This document shows, in pieces, positions 1 to 7,734 of a stretch of DNA of 41,092 bases (positions are counted from its first letter, which is position 1; each line of letters starts with the position of its first letter). The stretch spans positions 1 through 41,092 of the forward strand of contig JADLAB010000011.1 of NCBI GenBank assembly GCA_020848455.1. The letters run 5' to 3'. Source of the DNA: Polyangiaceae bacterium (lineage in GTDB: Bacteria > Myxococcota_A > Polyangia > Polyangiales > Polyangiaceae). A model generated the notes under the pieces. The model was not told the origin of the DNA and searched no databases. It worked only from the letters and a program-made list of their open reading frames with translations. The position numbers and the translations under genes were made by a program.

Positions 1-231
1 GTGGCGCGGGACGCGCTGGCCACGACGGCCCCGGCGCCGGTGCGCGAGCTCGGTGGGGCGATCTTCCGGATCGTGCTGCCGCTCGACGGTCCACCCGGCG
101 TGGAGTCGGCGCCCGCCGAGCCGGCCGGCCCCACCGCGACGTCCGCGCCGCCGCCTGCAGACCCGGGTGCCGGCGCACCCGCAAGCCCCATCGCCGCCCC
201 CGCGGAACGGAACCGACCCGTCGACGGTTGA
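1..231 (+). CDS. C-terminal fragment of a probable sensor histidine kinase
   Basis: The reading frame is open at the window edge and ends at TGA 229-231, so only the last 76 residues are seen. The stretch LGGAIFRIVLPL at about residues 17-28 resembles the end of a GHKL/HATPase_c ATP-binding domain, where the final strand reads G-G-x-F-x-[IV]-x-L-P. A disordered Ala/Pro-rich tail follows. From family knowledge this would be the catalytic domain of a two-component sensor kinase. The N, G1 and G2 boxes are outside the window, so the assignment rests on one short motif. The next gene starts 94 bases downstream on the same strand, with its own -10-like TAGAAT at 311-316. Confidence 0.55.
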   Translation: MARDALATTAPAPVRELGGAIFRIVLPLDGPPGVESAPAEPAGPTATSAPPPADPGAGAPASPIAAPAERNRPVDG

Positions 232-325
232 CAGGTGTCGGCCGCAGCGGGACGCGTACGCGCCACCCACCATGGCCACCATCGCCGCCCCGGCCACCAC
301 CCCCCTCGAGTAGAATCGGCAGCCC

Positions 326-2995
326 ATGCGCCTCGCGCCTGCCCTGGCCCTCTGCGCCCTCGCCTGCCTCGCCTGCGGCGGGACGCCCCTGCGCCCGCTG
401 CCGCGGATGAAGGCGCCGGTGGGAACGGCGGAGGCCCCGGTCGCAGCGCCCGACGAGGGGCCGCCGCCGCTCACGGCGACGACCGTCGCCCACCTTCCCT
501 GGGCCGAGGGCGACGGCGTGATCGTCGCCCGGCGGGGCCGCGCCGGAATCATCGTCGAGGCCCGCTCGGGGCGGCTCTGGACCTACGCATTCGATGCGTC
601 GGTGCCCGCGACGGACGTGCCCCTGCTCGGCGGTGCCGCCCCCTCCGGCGGTGCGGGAGCGAAAGACGCCGGCCCGCTGCCCACGGAGGCGACGTCCCTC
701 ACGGCACGCCCCTTGAAGGACGGCTACCTCGTCGCCTGGGCGCAGGGGGACCCGTCGCGCCCCGAGATCGCGGCGCGAGCGCTCGACGCCGCGGGGGCAC
801 CGGTCGGCGAGACGCGCGTGCTCGGCTCGCTCGGCGGTGGGCTGCGCTGGCTCGACGTGCTGCCGAACGCCGCCGGAGCGCTGCTCGTCGTCGAGGTGTC
901 GCGCGAGGGTGCCCGCGACGTGCTCGTCGCAGCCTGGCCCCCCGCCGGGTCGGCCGCCCCGGTCGAGGTGGCGCGCGATGTCGCCGCCTGGCACGCCGTC
1001 GCCACCGACGGCGGCGCCGCCTTCGTCTACGTCGAGCGCGGCGACACGGCCGCACCGCCGCGGGGCCCGGCGCGCGGCACGAGCGCCGCGGCGGAGCGCT
1101 CCCTGCGGGTGAGGCTGCGCGAGGTCGACGGGGGTGGCGTCGCCCGCCCCGCGCTCGACGTGGCCGCGGGCCCGGACCTCGTGCCGGACGTGCAGGTCGC
1201 GGCGCTCGCCACGGGCTACCTCGTCGCCTGGACGCAGGGCAGCGACGAGCCGAGCGTGCGCGTCGCGACCGTCGCGCGCGGCGGCGGGGTGGAGGTCGCG
1301 GCGCACGCTCCGCTGCCGCGGCTCGGCGAGCAGGCCCTCGTGTCGCTCGTGGCCTCGGGCGACGGCGCGCGGGGGCTCGTCGTCTGGGAGGACCTGGCCG
1401 CGCGGCGCCGCCCGCGCGAGTTCCGGCTGAACGTGCTGTCACCGCAAGGCGAGCTCGTGGCCGGCGCCGAGGCGGTGGTGGAGCTCGACGCGCTCGGCGA
1501 TCCGGACGCCGCCAACGCCGTGCCCCACGTGGTGCCGAACGGGGCGGGCTTCCTCGCGGTCACGCTCGCGCCCCTCGAGCTCACCGGCAGCGAGCCCGCC
1601 GCGAGCCGGCGCAGCGCACCGCACTTCGTCCACTTCGGGCCGCGGCTGGCGATCGAGGCGAGCGAGCCCGTGCGGCTGCCGAACGTCGCGGGCGGGGGCC
1701 TGCCGTACCTCACGCGCGCCGAGCAGTGCGACGGCGCGCTCTGCACCGCGCTCTGCACGACGCAGAGCGACCCGGCGCCGCTGTGGGTCGTCGAGCTCGC
1801 GCGGCGCGCCGGCTCGTGGCGCGTGCCCGCGCACATCCTGCCCCCGACCCAGGCGCCGTACGCCGAGCGGCTGTCGACGCTCGCCACGGTCGAGGGGCTC
1901 GCGACCGACGTCGGCGCCGGTGGCGCGAGCCGCGGCGGGCTCGTGGGCTGGCTCGGCCGGCCGGACGCGAACGGGTTGACGACCCTCGGCACGCGCGTCG
2001 TCGCGGCGGACGGGACGGCGGGCGCCACGAGCGTGCTCGCTCCGAAGGCGCTGGCGGCGGGCGGCCTGGGCGTCGCGCCGGTGGGCGGCGAGGGACAGGC
2101 GCCGAAGTCGGGCACCGGCAAGCGGGCCACCGCCGCCCTGGCCTGGGCGGCCATGAACGAGAGCGCCCCCCAGGTCTTCGTCGGGCTCGTGGCCGACGAC
2201 GGCAGCAAGCTGACCCAGAAGGTGCTCACGTACCGGCGACGCGCGGCGAAGGGCGTGGTGGACGACGGCGTGTCGTGGGTCGATCTCGCCCCGGACGGGC
2301 GCGGCGGCTACGTCGCGGCCTGGGTGGACGGGCGCGACGGCGACACCGAGGTGTACGCCGCGCGCCTCGACGCGGAGCTCAACCGCCGCGGCGCCGAGCG
2401 GCGCGTCACGAGCGCCCCCGGCGACGCGAGCGAGGTGAGCGTGCTCGTGCTCGGCGACCGGGTGTTCCTCGCCTGGGGCGACGCGCGCGAGGACCCGAGC
2501 GGCGGCAGCGCCGACATCTACCTGGCCCAGCTCGAGGGCGACGCCCTCACGCCGACGGGCCCCGAGCGCGCGCTCATGCGCTCGGCGGCGCACTCGCGCA
2601 CGCCGAGCTTCGCCGCGAGCTCCGTCGGACCGCTGCTCGCGTGGATCGAGGAGCCGCGCGACGGCTCCGCGCCCGCCTCGGCGCGCATCGCCAGGCTCGA
2701 CGAGCTCGGCCGGGCGCGCGGGGACGTCGACACCGTCGCGGCCGCCGATGCCGTGACCGCCATCGCGCTCGGCTGCGTGGGCACGGTGTGTCGGGGCGTC
2801 GTGGCCCACGGCGGCGCGACCGAGCGCGTGATCGAGGTCTTCGTGCTGCCCGCGAGCCAGGCGGGCGTCGGCCCTCGCAAGCCGGTGTGGACGCTCGGCG
2901 GCCCGCTCGACGAGCTGGTGCCGCTGTCGCCGGACCTAGCTGCGGTCGCGTTCGTCGACCGGGAGCGGGTGCGTCGGCTCGGTCTGCGCTGGTGA
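326..2995 (+). CDS. Large secreted lipoprotein with propeller-like repeats
   Basis: An 889-residue protein with a lipoprotein signal peptide: a hydrophobic stretch and lipobox around L-A-C-G at residue 17. It should be anchored in the cell envelope. The body contains recurring blocks ending in a strand such as GYLVAWAQG, GYLVAWTQG, GYVAAWVDG and VFLAWGDA, each followed by a D-x-x-x-[VI]-x-x-A-x-[LV] strand. This pattern is typical of beta-propeller-like secreted proteins of myxobacteria. I see no catalytic motif. The ATG at 326 is chosen because it starts the signal peptide and lies 9 bases after TAGAAT (311-316), so the mRNA may be nearly leaderless. The 3' end overlaps the convergent gene by 60 bases. 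Function unknown. Confidence 0.85.
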   Translation: MRLAPALALCALACLACGGTPLRPLPRMKAPVGTAEAPVAAPDEGPPPLTATTVAHLPWAEGDGVIVARRGRAGIIVEARSGRLWTYAFDASVPATDVPLLGGAAPSGGAGAKDAGPLPTEATSLTARPLKDGYLVAWAQGDPSRPEIAARALDAAGAPVGETRVLGSLGGGLRWLDVLPNAAGALLVVEVSREGARDVLVAAWPPAGSAAPVEVARDVAAWHAVATDGGAAFVYVERGDTAAPPRGPARGTSAAAERSLRVRLREVDGGGVARPALDVAAGPDLVPDVQVAALATGYLVAWTQGSDEPSVRVATVARGGGVEVAAHAPLPRLGEQALVSLVASGDGARGLVVWEDLAARRRPREFRLNVLSPQGELVAGAEAVVELDALGDPDAANAVPHVVPNGAGFLAVTLAPLELTGSEPAASRRSAPHFVHFGPRLAIEASEPVRLPNVAGGGLPYLTRAEQCDGALCTALCTTQSDPAPLWVVELARRAGSWRVPAHILPPTQAPYAERLSTLATVEGLATDVGAGGASRGGLVGWLGRPDANGLTTLGTRVVAADGTAGATSVLAPKALAAGGLGVAPVGGEGQAPKSGTGKRATAALAWAAMNESAPQVFVGLVADDGSKLTQKVLTYRRRAAKGVVDDGVSWVDLAPDGRGGYVAAWVDGRDGDTEVYAARLDAELNRRGAERRVTSAPGDASEVSVLVLGDRVFLAWGDAREDPSGGSADIYLAQLEGDALTPTGPERALMRSAAHSRTPSFAASSVGPLLAWIEEPRDGSAPASARIARLDELGRARGDVDTVAAADAVTAIALGCVGTVCRGVVAHGGATERVIEVFVLPASQAGVGPRKPVWTLGGPLDELVPLSPDLAAVAFVDRERVRRLGLRW

Positions 2996-3889
2996 GCTCG
3001 CCTCGGACGTGGCGACGGCGGGGGCGTCCCCGCTCGCCGCGCCGCCGTGGTCCGCGCCGTCCGGCGCCGCGACGCCGTCGGCAGCGACGCGCGCGGCCCC
3101 GGCTTCCGACCCCGGCCGGGGGGCCACCGCGAGGCGCTCGAGCTCGCCGGCGATCTCCGCGTGGAAGCCCCGGAAGCGCGACTCCGCCGGCCACGCGGGT
3201 GCATCGGCGAGCAGGGCGCGCGCCCCGCCGAGGTCCCCGTCGTCGACCGCCAGGACGGCCGCCGCGTAGCGCATGGCCCAGTGCACGAGCGGGCTCGCGT
3301 CGCTCGCGGTCAGCAGCAGCTGCCGGTCGCCGCGCTGCCCGCGGTGCGCGAAGGCGCGCGCCAGGGCGGCGACGGCGCTGCGCAGCATCTGCACCCGCTC
3401 GGCGAGCTGGGGCAGCGAAGCCGGCATGGGCAGCTGGCGCAGGCGCTCGGCCTGGGCGAGCGCCGCGTCGGAGTCGCCCTCGAAGGTGAGCAGGATCGTG
3501 TCGAGAAAGAGCCGGTGCTCGAGCGCCGCTTCCCAGGCGGGGCCGCGCTCGGCCGCGCGCAGCACCTCGCGCGCCCGCGCGACCCAGCCGTACGCCGCGA
3601 AGGCCGTGGCCGCCATGAGCGGGCCCATCGTGGAGGCGTGGGGCACGCGCTCGAGCGCCTGCGTCCAGCGCGCGAGCACCGACTCGACGTCGCCGCTCTG
3701 CAGCAGCCGCTTCACGCGGCGCCGCGCGACCCAGCGCACGCCGAGCGCGACGCCGACGGCGAGCAGGCCCGCGCCGACGATGAGCGGCTCGCTCCAGGCG
3801 AAGCGCAGCAGCGCCGCCGCGGCCCCCGCGGAGAGCACGAACCACGCGACGCGCATCGCGTTCGGTCTCGGAGTCGCGGGCTCGGTCAC
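2936..3889 (-). CDS. Membrane-anchored protein with helical repeats, unknown function
   Basis: A 317-residue protein. Two hydrophobic helices at about residues 12-31 and 35-53 form a membrane hairpin. A long Ala/Leu/Arg-rich helical region (about 60-240) follows that looks like degenerate TPR or other helical repeats, then an acidic, disordered tail. The GTG start at 3889 lies 7 bases after a TACGCT -10-like hexamer (3902-3897 on this strand); an ATG 11 codons later is an alternative. It converges with the upstream lipoprotein gene and the coding regions overlap by 60 bases. I do not recognise a named family. Coding status is supported by length, third-position GC bias and sensible membrane topology. 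Confidence 0.75.
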   Translation of the reverse strand: MTEPATPRPNAMRVAWFVLSAGAAAALLRFAWSEPLIVGAGLLAVGVALGVRWVARRRVKRLLQSGDVESVLARWTQALERVPHASTMGPLMAATAFAAYGWVARAREVLRAAERGPAWEAALEHRLFLDTILLTFEGDSDAALAQAERLRQLPMPASLPQLAERVQMLRSAVAALARAFAHRGQRGDRQLLLTASDASPLVHWAMRYAAAVLAVDDGDLGGARALLADAPAWPAESRFRGFHAEIAGELERLAVAPRPGSEAGAARVAADGVAAPDGADHGGAASGDAPAVATSEASSPAQTEPTHPLPVDERDRS

Positions 3890-3973
3890 GAGGACAAGCG
3901 TACCACCGGCCGCGCGGCGCGCACGAGTCGCCTCGCGCGCACGACACCGCCCAGGCCGGGCGCCGCGTGCGCG

Positions 3974-4459
3974 TCACTCCGGCACGACGAGCCGCTGGGC
4001 GATCTCCTTGACGGTGCGCGGCATGCGGTTGTCGACCGCCACGGCGGCGATCTCCTTGCGCAGCAAGCGCAGCTCGCTCGGCAGCAGCCACAGGAGCCCG
4101 AGCCGCGTGAAGTGCGCCGCGCCCGACCCGAGGACGGCGCGCACGAGCTCGATCGACGGCACGCTCAGGGTGAGCGGATCCGAGGGCAGCCCGTAGGCCC
4201 GCGCGCGCGCATCGAGCAGCTGCTCCACCTCGGCACGCGGCGTCTCGAGCAGCTCGGCGAAGCGCCGCTCGGTGCCCGGCCCGAAGCAGAGCGGCGCCGG
4301 GTGGCCGGGCATGATCGTCACCCAGATGCCCTTCGGATCGAGCCCGAAGCGACTTCCCGACTCGAGATCGAGCAGGGGCAAGACGGCGACCGTGTCCCAG
4401 GTCTCGCCGCGCCCTTCCGCTATCAGCGCCGCGATCTGCGCCAAGAGTTGGGGGTCCAT
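3974..4459 (-). CDS. Unrecognised 161-residue protein
   Basis: A soluble protein without signal peptide or membrane helix. The sequence mixes an N-terminal alpha/beta segment (residues 1-65, containing WVTIMPGHPAP) with a Leu-rich helical C-terminal half. I do not recognise the family. The ATG at 4459 has a CAGAAT hexamer 9 bases upstream (4474-4469 on this strand), the same arrangement as other first genes in this window. It lies 84 bases upstream of the membrane protein gene on the same strand and may share its transcript. It is divergent from the metallophosphoesterase gene, separated by about 112 bases. Confidence 0.7.
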   Translation of the reverse strand: MDPQLLAQIAALIAEGRGETWDTVAVLPLLDLESGSRFGLDPKGIWVTIMPGHPAPLCFGPGTERRFAELLETPRAEVEQLLDARARAYGLPSDPLTLSVPSIELVRAVLGSGAAHFTRLGLLWLLPSELRLLRKEIAAVAVDNRMPRTVKEIAQRLVVPE

Positions 4460-4571
4460 GTCGCCGGTATTCTGGCACAGGGCGCGGGAGTCGGCCTAGC
4501 GCGCGGGTGCGGTGGCGCGCCGGTCGGGCCTTCCGGGTTCACGCCCACGGTGTTTCAGGTATCGTGTGCCC

Positions 4572-5420
4572 GTGGCACGCGTGGTCCAGTTGCCCGACCG
4601 GGGAAAGCTGCTGGTCGCGACGGACCTGCAGGGCAACGTGCGCGACTTCCGCCGGGTCGCAGAGCTCTACGAGGCGGCGGTGAGCGAGAGCCCGGAGGGT
4701 GCCCTGCTCGTGGTGACCGGCGATCTGGTGCACGGGCCCGAGATCCCGGCCTCGATGTGGCCCGACTACCTCGGCAGCTACTACCACGCGGACTCCGCGA
4801 CCCTGCTCGGCGAGGCGCGGGAGCTCGCCGAACGCCACCCGGGCCGCGTCATCTACCTGCTCGGCAACCACGAGCACGCGCACGTCGGCGGTCCGGTCGT
4901 GAGCAAGTTCTTCCCGGACGAGGCCGGGCGCCTCGATGCCATCCTCGGCCCCGAGCGCTCGGCCGCGATCCGCGCCTGGTTCACGGAGTGGCCCCTCGTG
5001 GCCTACGCGCGCCGCGCCGGGCTGTGCATGCTCCACGGCGCGCCGAGCGCGGGCATCACGCGGGCCTCCGACCTCGATCTCGCGCGGCTCGACACCCACG
5101 ACGACTTCGAGCAACCGGTGGACGAGATCCTCGCCGGCATCCTGTGGGCGCGCACCACCTCCACGGTCCGCGCGCGCGCCTTCCTGCAGGCCATCGACCC
5201 GGAGCTCTCGGTGGCGGTCTACGGCCACGACGTCGTGCGCGAGGGCTACACCATCGACCGCGAGCCGCTGCTCTGCATCTCGACGAGCTTCGGCTGCTTC
5301 GACGGTGACAAGGTCTACCTCGAGTGGGATCTCGCGGAGCGCGCCGAGAGCGCCTATCAGCTCGCCGCGCGCGGGCTCCGACCGCTCTACCCGACGGCGA
5401 CGTCGGTCTACCGCGCCTGA
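4572..5420 (+). CDS. Calcineurin-like metallophosphoesterase
   Basis: A 282-residue protein with the ordered motifs of the calcineurin-like phosphoesterase fold: TDLQGN near the N-terminus (in place of D-x-H-G), GDLVHG, GNHEH, LHGAPS and YGHD. These provide the Asp, Asn and His ligands of a two-metal centre. The family hydrolyses phosphate mono- or diesters, including phosphoprotein and dinucleotide substrates; the substrate here cannot be told. There is no signal peptide, so it is cytoplasmic. GTG 4572 is preferred because TATCGT (4560-4565) lies exactly 6 bases before it; GTG 4566, two codons upstream, is the alternative. The longer open frame back to 4512 lacks family similarity. It appears to be a single-gene unit ending before ffs. 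Confidence 0.88.
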   Translation: MARVVQLPDRGKLLVATDLQGNVRDFRRVAELYEAAVSESPEGALLVVTGDLVHGPEIPASMWPDYLGSYYHADSATLLGEARELAERHPGRVIYLLGNHEHAHVGGPVVSKFFPDEAGRLDAILGPERSAAIRAWFTEWPLVAYARRAGLCMLHGAPSAGITRASDLDLARLDTHDDFEQPVDEILAGILWARTTSTVRARAFLQAIDPELSVAVYGHDVVREGYTIDREPLLCISTSFGCFDGDKVYLEWDLAERAESAYQLAARGLRPLYPTATSVYRA

Positions 5421-5509
5421 GCGCGTCGCGGCGCTCGCGCGGGCGTGCCGCAGCCCCGAGCCCGCGCAAGCGCAGCCTCGCCGCCCGGTCGGGGGCGCAC
5501 GCAAAGGGC

Positions 5510-5538
5510 TTGCGAGCGAGGCGCGGGCTCGCTACACC
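5510..5538 (+). promoter_or_regulatory. Sigma-70-like promoter of ffs
   Basis: TTGCGA (5510-5515) and TACACC (5533-5538) are separated by 17 bases. The start of transcription would fall near 5545, about 22 bases before the mature SRP RNA. This fits a short 5' leader removed by processing. The assignment is by consensus and position only. Confidence 0.6.
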
Positions 5539-5567
5539 TTGCCCATCGGTTCGAAAGAACCGCCTGT

Positions 5568-5650
5568 GGGTCCGCCGACAGCGCATCGTGAACCCCGCCA
5601 GGCCCGGAAGGGTGCAACGGTAGCGGGAAGCGGGTGTGGCGGGCCCTTTC
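5568..5650 (+). ncRNA. ffs: Signal recognition particle 4.5S RNA, short bacterial type
   Basis: The universally conserved SRP domain IV is present: CCAGGCCCGGAAGGG at 5598-5612 followed by TGCAACGG, giving the GGAA tetraloop closed by C-C-C/G-G-G and the asymmetric loop that binds Ffh. The ends pair perfectly: GGGTCCGCC (5568-5576) with GGCGGGCCC (5638-5646), so the molecule folds into one long hairpin of about 80 nt with no Alu domain. A T-rich tract follows directly. The RNA with Ffh targets ribosomes making membrane and secreted proteins to FtsY. Upstream, CGGTTC-GAAA-GAACCG (5547-5562) forms a separate hairpin in the presumed leader. Confidence 0.93.
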
Positions 5651-5656
5651 CTTTTT
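5638..5656 (+). terminator. ffs: Intrinsic terminator of ffs
   Basis: The 3' strand of the SRP RNA terminal helix is followed immediately by TTTCCTTTTT (5647-5656), so the RNA's own hairpin can serve as the terminator stem. This is the longest T-rich run near any stem in the first 6 kb. Confidence 0.7.
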
Positions 5657-5748
5657 GTCCGCGCCAGCGCGAGCAACCCACTCCCGGCCGGGAGCGCCGG
5701 AACGCCGTTTTCCTGGGCGGGGCCGCGTGGGCTCGCTACCTTCCGCGC

Positions 5749-7647
5749 GTGCACGGCGCCCGGGCGACATGGCTGGCCACGAGGAGCGGCGCGCTCGCGC
5801 TCGGCGCCCTGTTCGGCGTGATGGCCTGCTGCCAGCCGCCGGCCTCGACCGAGCCGGCCCCGCCGGCCCCGACCGAGAGCGCAGCCGTCGCCCCCGACGG
5901 CGCCGCGGGCTCCGGCGCGGTCGCCGGGGCCGCGGCCCCTGCCGGCGTGGCCCCGTTCGAGGAGCCCTACTTCCCGTTCTTCGACGACGAGCCCACGGAC
6001 GCGTCGGTGTCGGTCGGCTCGAGTGCGCGCGGCCTGCTCGTCAACGCGCGCGCGGTCGCGGAGGACGCGGCGCTCGGGATCCTGCCGCGGCAGAAGGCGC
6101 GCGACCTCGGGTGGGGCACGGCCGAGATGGTGGAGCTCCTGACCGACGCGGCGCGGAGCTTCCACGCGGCGACCGGCGCGCGCATGTGGATCGGCGACGT
6201 GGCGCGCCGCGGCGGAGGCGACATCGTCTGGTCGGTGAGCCACAACACGGGCCGCGACGCCGATGTCGCGTTCGCCTACACCGACGCGCGCGGCAAGCCC
6301 GTCGACCCCCCCGACCTCGTGCCCCTCAACGACCAGGGCGTGAGCCCCGCGCAGGGGCTGAAGCTCGACGCCGCGCGCACCTGGATCCTCGTCAAGGCGC
6401 TCGCCGGCCATCCGCGCGTGGCCGTGCAGTACCTGTTCGTCGCCCCGTCCCTGAAGCGCAAGATCTTGCTCCAGGCCAAGCAGGCGGGCGACCCGCCCGC
6501 ACTCGTCGAGCGCGCCGCGGCCATGCTGTGGCCCCAGGCGGGACACGCCGACCACCTGCACGTGCGCATCTACTGCAGCGCGCGGGACGTCGAGGGCGGA
6601 TGCCGCAACGAGGGTGTGGTGCAGCCCTGGGCGGAGCTGCACGAAGACGCCGCGCGACGGCGCGAGGCGCTGGCCGCCGCTGCGCTCGAGGCCTCCGATG
6701 CGACGGCGCGGCGACGCGGGGTCGAGCGGCTCGAGCTGCTCGGGGCCCGGGCCCACGCCGGGCGCGTGGCCGCACGGCTCGACGACGACGACCTCGCGGT
6801 GCGCGCGGCAGCGGCCCGGGCGATCGGCACGCTCGGGGGCGAGGACGAGGCTCCGCGCCTGGTCGCGCGCTTCGCCGTGGAGCCGAGCGACGAGGTGGCG
6901 CTCGCGCTGCTCCGCGCCATCGCCGCCCTCGGCGGCGCCACGGCCGGGAGCTTCTTCCGCGACGCCATCGCGGCCCAGAGCCCGCTCAGCCTGCGGGCCG
7001 CGGCCCCGGCCCTCGCCTGGCTGGGGAGCACCCCGGGCGGGCTCGCCTGGGGCCTCGGGGCGTTGCTGCCGTACGCCGTGCCCGAGCTGCCGGCCCCGCT
7101 CACCTGGCTCGAGCCCGCGGCGCGCGCGCGCGACGAGCGCGTCTGGCCGACCCTGCTCGAGGCCGCGGGTCGCTCGGAGCGGCTCGAGCCGGTGCCCGTG
7201 CTGGTGCCGCTCGTGGCGGCCGAGGACGATGCCACGCGGACGAGCGCGGCCCAGGCGCTCGCCCGGCTCGCCAACCGCTCCTTCGGCGGCGCCGACGACG
7301 GCGACCCGCGCGTGCGCGCCCGGACGCTCGCGGAGTGGCAGAGCTGGGTGAAGCGCCAGCGCAACCAGCCGCGCGGGGCGTGGCTCTGCGCCGGCTTCCA
7401 GGCGGCCGGTTACCGCATCGGCGAGCTGCACCAGAAGAACCTCTGGGAGCTCGTGCGCGCGGCGAGCGGCCCCGATTTCCTGTCCTTCAACGCCCAGCGC
7501 GTGCTGGCGGCGCTCACGCAAAGACCCGACGCGTCGGTGCTCGCCCCGGCGACCGCGTGCCGCGACTGGCTGCGGTGGCTGTCGGCGCGGCGCGACGACT
7601 TCCGGCTGGGGCGCCCGCCCGAGCGCGTGCTCGCGAGCTGTCGCTGA
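5749..7647 (+). CDS. Penicillin-insensitive murein endopeptidase (M74) fused to HEAT-like repeats, lipoprotein
   Basis: A 632-residue protein with a lipobox ending at C27. The N-terminal half matches the MepA/M74 (LAS) peptidase pattern: SHNTGRDADVAF supplies H165 and D172, and HADHLHVR supplies H266, H269 and H271 as zinc ligands or catalytic residues. Known members cut D-Ala-meso-DAP cross-links of peptidoglycan. From about residue 300 the protein continues with Ala/Leu/Arg helical pairs resembling HEAT repeats (for example LARLDD-x-x-x-AVRAAAARAIGTL), which in other proteins bind partners. MepA itself is only about 270 residues, so this is a fusion. GTG 5749 is chosen because it starts the signal peptide and lies 6 bases after TACCTT (5737-5742). 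It probably acts in the periplasm, tethered to a membrane. Confidence 0.87.
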   Translation: MHGARATWLATRSGALALGALFGVMACCQPPASTEPAPPAPTESAAVAPDGAAGSGAVAGAAAPAGVAPFEEPYFPFFDDEPTDASVSVGSSARGLLVNARAVAEDAALGILPRQKARDLGWGTAEMVELLTDAARSFHAATGARMWIGDVARRGGGDIVWSVSHNTGRDADVAFAYTDARGKPVDPPDLVPLNDQGVSPAQGLKLDAARTWILVKALAGHPRVAVQYLFVAPSLKRKILLQAKQAGDPPALVERAAAMLWPQAGHADHLHVRIYCSARDVEGGCRNEGVVQPWAELHEDAARRREALAAAALEASDATARRRGVERLELLGARAHAGRVAARLDDDDLAVRAAAARAIGTLGGEDEAPRLVARFAVEPSDEVALALLRAIAALGGATAGSFFRDAIAAQSPLSLRAAAPALAWLGSTPGGLAWGLGALLPYAVPELPAPLTWLEPAARARDERVWPTLLEAAGRSERLEPVPVLVPLVAAEDDATRTSAAQALARLANRSFGGADDGDPRVRARTLAEWQSWVKRQRNQPRGAWLCAGFQAAGYRIGELHQKNLWELVRAASGPDFLSFNAQRVLAALTQRPDASVLAPATACRDWLRWLSARRDDFRLGRPPERVLASCR

Positions 7648-7734
7648 GCCCGGGCGCCGCGGCGGACGCGAGGCCGCGCTCGGCCGCGCGCGCCCGCTGG
7701 CGTGGGCTCGGGTTTCGAGCTAACCCCCGCCCTC

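Noticed and set aside
5547-5562. tRNA T-arm, because of GGTTCGAA
   Set aside because: No acceptor, D or anticodon arms surround it; the sequence forms its own GAAA-loop hairpin in the ffs leader.
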